A DNA stretch of 10,688 bases, taken from positions 1 to 10,688 of the forward strand of contig QMSR01000027.1 of the NCBI GenBank assembly GCA_003649695.1, given 5' to 3'. The stretch comes from Thermoplasmata archaeon (lineage in GTDB: Archaea > Thermoplasmatota > Thermoplasmata > Thermoplasmatales > B87-G9). This document shows positions 5,764-10,688 of the stretch, piece by piece. How positions within the stretch are numbered: position 1 is the stretch's first letter; every line of letters begins with the position of its first letter. The translations under genes and the position numbers were made by a program. A model generated the notes under the pieces. The model worked only from the letters and a program-made list of their open reading frames with translations. It was not told the DNA's origin and did not search any database.

Positions 5764-6543
5764 ATGCCGAAGATAGCAGTCATCGGAGGAAGCGGGATAA
5801 AGGGCATCTTCCAGGGCGAGACGGAGAGGGTCAGGGTGCATACCCCCTACGGCCACCCTTCCGCGGACCCCGAGATAGGAGTCGTGGGGGGAAGGGAGGT
5901 AGTCTTCCTGCCGAGACACGGCGTCGGGCACAGGATACCCCCCCACATGATCAACTACAGGGCGAACATCTGGGCCCTCAGGGAGCTTGGGGTCGAGAGG
6001 GTGATTGCCGTCAGCGCTGTGGGCTCCCTGAAGGAGGATATAAGGCCCGGCGACCTGGTGGTCCCCGACCAGTTCATAGACTTCACCAAGAGGAGAACCT
6101 ACACCTTCTATGACGGTCCGAGGGTCTTCCACATATCCATGGCTGACCCTTTCTGCCCGGAGCTCAGGGATATCTTCGTCTCTGAGGCCAAGGACATGGG
6201 CTGGAGGGTCCACGACGTAGGGACCTACATCTGCATTGAGGGACCTAGGTTCTCGACGAGGGCCGAGTCTAGGATGTTTAGGCAATACGCCGACATCATA
6301 GGCATGACGCTCGTGCCGGAAGTTAACCTAGCCAGGGAGCTGGCCATGTGCTACGTGACCCTGGCAACGGTCACGGACTACGACGTCTGGGCAGAGAAGC
6401 CCGTTACGGCGGAGGAGGTCATGGAGACCATGGCTAAGAACACGGAGAGGATCATGGAGCTCCTGAAGAGGGGAATACCGAGAATACCCAAGGAAAGGGG
6501 CTGCGGCTGCGGGAGGGTCCTGGAGGAGGCGGAGGTCAAGTAA
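5764..6543 (+). CDS. mtnP: S-methyl-5'-thioadenosine phosphorylase
   Basis: Cleaves methylthioadenosine with phosphate into adenine and methylthioribose-1-phosphate, clearing the by-product of polyamine synthesis. The 259 residues are family length. Seen: GGSGI at 8-12 and RHGVGHRIPPHMINYRAN at 51-68 (phosphate site), EGPRFSTRAE at 159-168, MTLVPEVNLARE at 181-192, and TDYDVW at 204-209. Asp205 and Asp207 are the pair that selects a 6-amino purine, so adenosine-type substrates rather than inosine-type are expected. A CxC motif (Cys247, Cys249) near the C-terminus resembles the stabilising motif of Sulfolobus MTAP II. The frame opens earlier, at 5713, but that start would lie upstream of the TATA box. 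ATG 5764 gives the family N-terminus and a leaderless mRNA. Overlaps the convergent small gene by 8 nt. Confidence 0.96.
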   Translation: MPKIAVIGGSGIKGIFQGETERVRVHTPYGHPSADPEIGVVGGREVVFLPRHGVGHRIPPHMINYRANIWALRELGVERVIAVSAVGSLKEDIRPGDLVVPDQFIDFTKRRTYTFYDGPRVFHISMADPFCPELRDIFVSEAKDMGWRVHDVGTYICIEGPRFSTRAESRMFRQYADIIGMTLVPEVNLARELAMCYVTLATVTDYDVWAEKPVTAEEVMETMAKNTERIMELLKRGIPRIPKERGCGCGRVLEEAEVK

Positions 6544-6673
6544 CCTCGTACAGGACGCTGGTACCGAGCCAGGTAAGGCCGACCACGAGGGCCAGCGGGT
6601 TCCTGGCAAACCCATACACGATGAGCGCCACTGGTATGGCGTAGTAGATCAGCGCCTTGGCGATGGCCCTCAT
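6536..6673 (-). CDS. Small two-helix membrane protein, 45 aa, unknown family
   Basis: ATG at 6673 to TGA at 6538-6536. The product begins MRAIAKALIYYAIPVALI and ends TSVLYEVT. Two hydrophobic stretches (about 6-22 and 27-42) are separated by a short GFARNP turn; a basic N-terminus (Arg2, Lys6) suggests a helical hairpin with both ends on the cytoplasmic side. Codon use (AGG, GCC, CTC/CTG) resembles the neighbours. It fills the strand opposite an otherwise empty mtnP-thpR gap, and an A/T-rich box lies at -31 to -20. I do not recognise a family. It could be a chance frame in GC-rich DNA, but the ATG, promoter spacing and hydrophobic pattern together support a real gene. Confidence 0.6.
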   Translation of the reverse strand: MRAIAKALIYYAIPVALIVYGFARNPLALVVGLTWLGTSVLYEVT

Positions 6674-6691
6674 CTCCACGCCCCATTACCC

Positions 6692-6703
6692 AATTTTATT
6701 TTG
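6692..6703. promoter_or_regulatory. A/T-rich divergent promoter box: thpR (+) and small membrane gene (-)
   Basis: The run AATTTTATTTTG is the only A/T-rich tract in the 46-nt spacer. From the minus-strand ATG (6673) it is centred about 25 nt upstream, a good TATA distance. From the thpR GTG (6720) its centre is about 23 nt away, a little short, so TATA use on that side is less sure. Confidence 0.45.
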
Positions 6704-6719
6704 AAGAATATTCGCGATC

Positions 6720-7262
6720 GTGAGGCTGTTCGTCGCCGTGGACCTAGAGTACCCGGATCCCCTCAGGGAGTTCGCCTCCAGGCTCAAGGGCACGGGTCTC
6801 AGGGTGAAGCTCGTCGAGCCCGAGAACTTCCACGTGACCCTAAGGTTCATCGGCGAGGTCGGGGGAGAGGCCGTGGCCACCATCGAGGGCGGACTCAGGG
6901 AGGCCTGCAGGGGCCTGGGGCCCTTCGAGGTCAGCCTGAGGGGGCTCGGCGCCTTCCCCAGGCCGGAGAGGGCGAGGGTCCTCTGGGTAGCCGTCGAAGG
7001 GAAGGAGATCTATGAGCTGGCGAGGAGGGTGAACGAGGCCCTGGACGGGCTGGGGGTTCCGGGGGACAAAAAGGAGTTCGTGGCTCACGCCACCATAGCG
7101 AGGGTCAAGGAGAGGCCGAACAGGAGTGCCCTGGACCTGTTCGAGGAGTGGAGGGGCAGGGAGTTCGGGAGGCAGAGGGTCTCAGAGGTGAAGCTGAAGA
7201 GGAGTACCCTGACCCCAAGGGGGCCCATATACGAGGACCTGGTGGTGGTTCAGCTCAGATAG
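6720..7262 (+). CDS. thpR: RNA 2',3'-cyclic phosphodiesterase (LigT/ThpR, 2H family)
   Basis: Opens 2',3'-cyclic phosphates on RNA to 2'-phosphates; formerly called 2'-5' RNA ligase. In archaea its partner pathways (tRNA splicing, RNA repair) are inferred. The 180 residues are full length with both 2H signatures: HVTL at 38-41 and HATI at 123-126. The opening MRLFVAVDL is characteristic and fixes GTG 6720 as the start. The C-terminus VKLKRSTLTPRGPIYEDL is typical. No SD is visible; the promoter is the short divergent region shared with the 45-aa gene. Overlaps the convergent 87-aa gene by 13 nt. Confidence 0.95.
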   Translation: MRLFVAVDLEYPDPLREFASRLKGTGLRVKLVEPENFHVTLRFIGEVGGEAVATIEGGLREACRGLGPFEVSLRGLGAFPRPERARVLWVAVEGKEIYELARRVNEALDGLGVPGDKKEFVAHATIARVKERPNRSALDLFEEWRGREFGRQRVSEVKLKRSTLTPRGPIYEDLVVVQLR

Positions 7263-7513
7263 GTGAGCTGGGGCTCCTTCTCCACCTCGATCCCGCCCTC
7301 GGGGCAGTCGATGTACATCACGGAGGATATCAGGATGATCCTTAGGAGCCCGGCCTCCTCCCCGTGCTCCTCGGTGAGCCTCAGGCAGATCGCCTCCTCG
7401 CTTCCAACCGCCGTGTAGCCCTCAAAGATCCCGTAGGAGGTTACGATCCCGTCCCTGCCGCCGACGCAGTGGACGATGTACTTTTTGCCCTTTTTGAGAC
7501 CGACCTTCGCCAT
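7250..7513 (-). CDS. Small conserved-looking protein, 87 aa, unknown function
   Basis: I cannot name the family with confidence. The N-terminus is Lys-rich (KKGKKY), followed by alternating hydrophobic segments (YIVHCVGG, IVTSYGIFEGYTAVG, AICLRL, LLRIILISSVMYIDC) that suggest an all-beta small barrel, possibly Sm/SH3-like. EEHGEEAG forms a short acidic turn. There is no signal peptide or membrane helix. ATG start with a TATA box at -29 to -25 and no SD, so it has its own leaderless promoter although it follows the winged-helix gene by only 23 nt. It converges with thpR with a 13-nt overlap. An RNA- or protein-binding role would be a guess from fold shape. Confidence 0.75.
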   Translation of the reverse strand: MAKVGLKKGKKYIVHCVGGRDGIVTSYGIFEGYTAVGSEEAICLRLTEEHGEEAGLLRIILISSVMYIDCPEGGIEVEKEPQLTYLS

Positions 7514-7536
7514 CGAGCATAGGAAAGGCGTCCCGC

Positions 7537-7962
7537 CTATAAGCCTTCCCTTAGCCTGGCGGCCTCCATCCTCAGGATCCTCAGGTACACCCTCACGTTG
7601 GTCTCGAGGAAGTCCAAGGCCAGGTCCAGGTCCCCTCCCCTCACCCTGTACCTCCTTTTCCTCCCCTCGCCTTTGCCCTCCTCAACTAGCCCCGTCTCCC
7701 TCATTCTCTCCACTAGCCTGTAGGCCGTCGTCCTGGGAACCCTAGAGGACAGCTCCTCAAGGCTCCTCCAGCCCGAGAGGAGCTCCTCGAACACGGCCAC
7801 GGCGGCGCTCGAGGCGGGGTCCTCCAGGTCCCTATCCCTGGCCAGGCCCAGCTTATAGAGAAACTTGGCAACCCTCAGGTGCAGGTCGTCCCCCGGGGAA
7901 ATCCTGGGGCCGTCCCTAATCCTGACGTCGAACACGGTGAAATAACGCACCCGCTTTTTCAA
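7537..7962 (-). CDS. Winged helix-turn-helix protein, putative transcription regulator
   Basis: Encodes 141 residues. An unrecognised N-terminal part (1-50) precedes a winged-helix domain at about 52-107: first helix AVAVFEELLSG, then SLEELSSRVPRTTAYRLVERMRETGLV as helix-turn-recognition helix, then a basic wing (EGRKRRYRV). A final helix (112-138) may dimerise. No ligand-binding domain or metal site is seen. The start is TTG, overlapping the methyltransferase stop as TTGA. GTG codons 5 and 10 codons in are alternatives, but none has an SD, so coupling from the upstream gene is likely. It is fourth in the order M50 protease, truA, methyltransferase, this gene. Target genes cannot be inferred. 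Confidence 0.8.
   Translation of the reverse strand: MKKRVRYFTVFDVRIRDGPRISPGDDLHLRVAKFLYKLGLARDRDLEDPASSAAVAVFEELLSGWRSLEELSSRVPRTTAYRLVERMRETGLVEEGKGEGRKRRYRVRGGDLDLALDFLETNVRVYLRILRMEAARLREGL
7538..7542 (-). promoter_or_regulatory. TATA box for the 87-aa gene
   Basis: TTATA (in GCTTATAGGC) at -29 to -25 from ATG 7513, overlapping the TAG stop of the upstream winged-helix gene. Confidence 0.6.
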
Positions 7963-8525
7963 TGCCTGAGTTCGAAGACGTATAGGTCCTCGAAGAAGAT
8001 GTGTCTCTTCGCCCTCATGTACCAGCTGTAGCCGTGTCTCCTCATGGCCTTCTCCACGTCTCCCAAGCCCGTTAGGGAGGAGAACAGGAGGAGGATCCTG
8101 CCCCCCGACCTCAGATGCCTCCAGGCCTCGGCCAGGAACCTCTCGATGAGGGGGGCTCCGCCGTACCAGGAGGCCTCGATGGGCTCCCTAACCCTCCTGG
8201 GAGGGAGGTAGGGGGCGTTGAAGGCTATGAGGTCGAAGGACTCTGGGACGTTGGAGAAGAGATCGCTGAGCCTGAACTCGACATTCTCTATCCCGTTCAG
8301 CCTCGCGTTCTTCCTCGCTAGCTCTACGGCCCACGGGTTGGAATCCACGCCTAGCACCCATTCCGCCACCGTCGCCATGTGCAGGGCCACAATGCCGGTT
8401 CCCGTCCCCATGTCCAGTGCCCTCTCTCCCCCAGACAGATCTAGGGCCTCGATGAGCAGGTACGTGTCCTCCGACGGGGGATACACCCTAGGATCCGTTA
8501 GAATCCTGAAGCCCCTCAGCTCCAT
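7959..8525 (-). CDS. HemK2/Mtq2-type SAM-dependent methyltransferase
   Basis: Class I SAM methyltransferase resembling Mtq2/HemK2, which methylates the Gln of the GGQ motif in release factor aRF1 (with Trm112), and in some lineages other substrates. Seen: VYPPSEDTYLL at 14-24 (family N-terminal signature), motif I LDMGTGTGI at 37-45, Asp61 (SAM ribose), and the catalytic-loop motif NAPYLP at 103-108. The usual loop is NPPY; here the first Pro is Ala, while Asn103, Pro105 and Tyr106 are kept. The 188 residues match the short archaeal form, which has no N-terminal PrmC domain. ATG 8525 has GGAGGGT 7 nt upstream and overlaps the truA end by 38 nt. Trm112 is not in this window. Confidence 0.88.
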   Translation of the reverse strand: MELRGFRILTDPRVYPPSEDTYLLIEALDLSGGERALDMGTGTGIVALHMATVAEWVLGVDSNPWAVELARKNARLNGIENVEFRLSDLFSNVPESFDLIAFNAPYLPPRRVREPIEASWYGGAPLIERFLAEAWRHLRSGGRILLLFSSLTGLGDVEKAMRRHGYSWYMRAKRHIFFEDLYVFELRH

Positions 8526-9228
8526 GTCTGAGACCCTCCGATATGATGTAGAGGATTCTGGACCTCAGGAATAGCTCTTCGGACCAAGATCCCGTGTCCA
8601 GGGGCCTGGGCGCCTGGTCGGTCCGGGTCTCCCAGAGGACAAGGAACCTAGGGTCGGCCGGCCTATAGCCGCCAAACTCCTTCGCCTTCCTGAGCTCCTG
8701 CTGGGGGTCCGCGCCACAGGCCACCGAAATGACGAAGGAGACCATCCTCCGCACCATCTGCCACCGGAAGTATCTGGAGCGGAACCAAAGGATCGTGGGC
8801 CTCCCCGGTCGTAGCCCCATCTCGACCCTCCCAGGGCTCCCATGGCCCTTGACGAAGGGGCTCAGGTCGTCAAGGGATGAAAGGAACTCCAACCCCATCC
8901 TCAGGCCCTCGAGGTCGAGGTCGGGAACCAGATACCAGTATTCTCTCCAGAAGATCTTGGGCTTGGACTCGAAGTAGCCCCAGAGCCTGATGTCGTCCAA
9001 CCTGCGGTTGAGGCCCACTACGGCCCCCTCTGGGACATCCACCGAGAGCTCCAAGACATTCATCCTGGCGCTGACCCCTGCGTCGGTCCTCGACCTGAGC
9101 CTGGCCCTGCAGCTGATCCCCATCCTCGCAAGTGCGTCCTCTATCTCCCCCTCCACAGTCCTCAAGCCTGGCTGCCTCTGGGACCCGTGATAGCCCCAGC
9201 CCAGGTACGCGACGGCGAAGTACCTCAT
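8488..9228 (-). CDS. truA: tRNA pseudouridine synthase A
   Basis: Isomerises uridines in the anticodon stem-loop region (38-40) of tRNAs. Encodes 246 residues, near archaeal TruA length. Seen: GYHGSQRQPGLRTVEGEIE at 12-30, catalytic Asp49 in RSRTDAGVSA, WREYWYL in the middle, and FRSRYFRWQMVRRMVS toward the C-terminal half, a TruA core segment. The catalytic motif is complete. ATG 9228 overlaps the protease stop as ATGA, with no clear SD, so expression probably depends on coupling with the upstream protease gene. Downstream it overlaps the methyltransferase start. The family is clear; the exact positions modified are inferred from the family. Confidence 0.95.
   Translation of the reverse strand: MRYFAVAYLGWGYHGSQRQPGLRTVEGEIEDALARMGISCRARLRSRTDAGVSARMNVLELSVDVPEGAVVGLNRRLDDIRLWGYFESKPKIFWREYWYLVPDLDLEGLRMGLEFLSSLDDLSPFVKGHGSPGRVEMGLRPGRPTILWFRSRYFRWQMVRRMVSFVISVACGADPQQELRKAKEFGGYRPADPRFLVLWETRTDQAPRPLDTGSWSEELFLRSRILYIISEGLRHGAEGLQDSNGS
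8533..8539 (-). promoter_or_regulatory. Shine-Dalgarno for the mtq2-like gene
   Basis: GGAGGGT within truA, 7 nt before ATG 8525. It supports the start despite the 38-nt overlap. Confidence 0.65.
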
Positions 9229-10688
9229 CTCGAGAGCATGAGGGAGACTGTTGAGACGTGCATGGTTCCGTTCCAGTAGAGGGCCAGGGAGACGTCCAGG
9301 TGGTCCGTCTCGGGCTCACCGGAGGGCGAGAGCTCTACGCTGATCTTCTCGCCGCCTACCAGGGCGAGCTGGGCGGTCCCGTTCACCGGAACGCCCTCGA
9401 CGTACACCTTCACATTCAGTCCGAAGTCGGGCACCGCCACCAGCACGTAGTTGCCGGGCGGCCCCTCGAAGCGCCCGGTGGCCATCGCGCTCTCGGCGCC
9501 CGGGGCGAGCTCAATGACCTCGAAGTCGGAGCCATCGAAGTAGATCCCGAACTCGTCCGTTAGGACGCCCGAGAACACCGGGATCTCCTCCTCCACGCCG
9601 AGAAGGGATATCCTCAGGGTCCCCGTACCAGTCATGTTGGGGACTATGCCCACGAGGAACTCCCTCTCCTCTCCGGGCGGGAAGGAATATGGTGGCTCCG
9701 GCTCCAGGCTCACTGTGCCGTTGATGCCCCTCAGCTCGACCTCCGGGGTACCGTTGAAGGTGAAAATGCCCTGGTTCCTGACCACGACGTTCACGTAGGA
9801 TAGGTTGCCCGGGGAGGCGAGGACCGCACTCGGGACCTCGACTTGGAGCTGCTGGGATGGTACCACCATCGTGACGGGGGCGGGGACGAAGGTGACCGAG
9901 AAGAGGAGTGCAGCGGCCACGCCCACGGCCACGTGCTTCTTCTCAATTGGCATGTAGTCGTCAAGAGGCGGTGGGTGCCTCAGGCCCAGGGCGAGGCCCA
10001 AGATGCCGAATATGATCCATCCCGGGAAGTAGAGGATGCCGAGGACGATTAAGAAGGCGAAGACGCCCCAAGAGAGGTACTTGGACGCCTCGCCCAGGAG
10101 CCCCCTCGCTATGTGACCTCCGTCGAGCTGGCCCAGGGGTAGGAGGTTCATGGCGGTCACGATGAAGGAGACCCAGGCGGCGTAGTAGGTGGGGTGTATC
10201 AGGCCAGGCACCGGGAAGAACTTCTCAAGGATCCTCGTTATCAGGGGCATTCCAATCACGATTACCGGGCCCGTCGGGGGCGGGGCGGCGGCCGGTATCG
10301 TGGAGTTCAGATAACTCCCGAGGATAGCCACGGGGATCGTGGCCAGGAAGCCCCCAATGGGACCTGCAGCCCCGATCACGATAAGGGCCCTCCGGTTCGG
10401 GACGGGATCCCTAAGTGAGATGAAGGCCCCCAGGGTCCCCACGATGGTGGGGGCGGGAATGAAGAAGGGGAGGGACGCCCTAACACCGTAGTGCTTGGCC
10501 GCGAAGTAGTGGGAGAGCTCGTGGACCGTCAGGACCGCCATCAGGGGCAGGGAGAAGTAGATGAGTCCCCCTAGGAGGACTGCCCTGTCCAGGCGGGGGG
10601 CCCCGAAGTACGAGGAATAAAGGCCCACGCCCACGTACCAGGTGCTTAGGACGGTTGCAATGAAGAGGACCAGGTTGAGCCAAGGTCC
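9225..10688 (-). CDS. M50-family site-2-type membrane metalloprotease, N-terminus outside window
   Basis: Intramembrane zinc protease (PF02163, archaeal/plant EGY1-like group); substrates unknown. The frame is open to the right edge (visible start GPWLNLVLFIAT, a membrane segment), so the GTG at 10634 is internal. In the 487 visible residues: HELSH at 56-60 is the HExxH zinc site in a helix, GTLGAFISLRDPVPNRRAL at 84-102 is a conserved loop, GAAGPIGGF follows at 107-115, and NLLPLGQLDGGH at 181-192 gives the third ligand Asp189. Further membrane helices run to about 235 and one at about 252-268. After that comes a soluble region of about 210 residues, rich in Pro, Val and Gly with several NxT/S sequons, looking like one or two beta-sandwich domains outside the membrane. 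It heads the visible run into truA. Confidence 0.93.
   Translation of the reverse strand, partial: GPWLNLVLFIATVLSTWYVGVGLYSSYFGAPRLDRAVLLGGLIYFSLPLMAVLTVHELSHYFAAKHYGVRASLPFFIPAPTIVGTLGAFISLRDPVPNRRALIVIGAAGPIGGFLATIPVAILGSYLNSTIPAAAPPPTGPVIVIGMPLITRILEKFFPVPGLIHPTYYAAWVSFIVTAMNLLPLGQLDGGHIARGLLGEASKYLSWGVFAFLIVLGILYFPGWIIFGILGLALGLRHPPPLDDYMPIEKKHVAVGVAAALLFSVTFVPAPVTMVVPSQQLQVEVPSAVLASPGNLSYVNVVVRNQGIFTFNGTPEVELRGINGTVSLEPEPPYSFPPGEEREFLVGIVPNMTGTGTLRISLLGVEEEIPVFSGVLTDEFGIYFDGSDFEVIELAPGAESAMATGRFEGPPGNYVLVAVPDFGLNVKVYVEGVPVNGTAQLALVGGEKISVELSPSGEPETDHLDVSLALYWNGTMHVSTVSLMLSR

Noticed and set aside
7481..7496. T-rich double run as a dedicated terminator for thpR
   Set aside because: It encodes the Lys-rich start of the 87-aa protein on the other strand and is 220 nt past thpR; possible but not strong enough to list as a feature.
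8870..9319. Frame spanning the protease end and truA
   Set aside because: Off-frame shadow of truA; no motif and both flanking genes are complete in their own frames.
1..10688. CRISPR array, insertion sequence, toxin-antitoxin, defence or integrated-element genes
   Set aside because: No regular repeats, transposase, integrase or direct repeats beside the tRNAs were seen. Both tRNAs are intact and flanked by ordinary genes.

Overview
This window is GC-rich, gene-dense archaeal chromosome, probably from a thermophile. The archaeal signs are a Kae1/Bud32 (KEOPS) pair, an archaeal-type Mtq2/HemK2 methyltransferase, a COG1325 RNA-binding protein, a probable DUF2240 protein, an archaeal/plant-type M50 site-2 protease, and TATA boxes about 23-30 nt upstream of start codons and tRNA 5' ends. 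Split rather than fused Kae1 and Bud32, widespread AGG arginine codons and apparently leaderless first genes fit a TACK/crenarchaeal-like lineage. I cannot name a species. There are no mobile elements, CRISPR arrays or obviously transferred genes, and no gene-free stretch reaches 100 nt.

Layout, left to right. A plus-strand serS enters from beyond the left edge and ends at 1229, overlapping tail-to-tail a minus-strand block read right to left: rdgB (XTP/ITP pyrophosphatase), a class II aldolase, and a COG1325 protein that seems to use a CTG start. Further right on the minus strand lie bud32 and kae1 (GTGA overlap), a queuosine-precursor-type transporter, tRNA-Ile(GAU), a DUF2240-like protein and tRNA-Val(GAC). 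A short divergent promoter region (5711-5763) separates these from plus-strand mtnP (methylthioadenosine phosphorylase). A 45-residue membrane protein on the minus strand (6536-6673) is divergent from plus-strand thpR (RNA 2',3'-cyclic phosphodiesterase). The right part is a minus-strand run: an M50 protease cut by the right edge, truA, an mtq2-like methyltransferase, a winged-helix protein, and an 87-residue small protein with its own promoter.

The main theme is translation and tRNA maturation: SerRS, the t6A kinase/ligase pair, TruA, a 7-deazaguanine precursor transporter, ThpR, a probable release-factor methyltransferase and two tRNAs. Nucleotide housekeeping (RdgB, MTAP, perhaps the aldolase) is second. 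I found no new multi-gene system. The most interesting signals are regulatory: one symmetric TATA box placed for both tRNA-Val and mtnP; a protein gene whose ATG lies one base after an encoded tRNA CCA; tRNA and mRNA promoters hidden in stop codons; a likely CUG start; and a small membrane protein too short for ordinary ORF calling. First genes of units look leaderless, while several internal cistrons carry Shine-Dalgarno sequences with constant 7-8 nt spacing.
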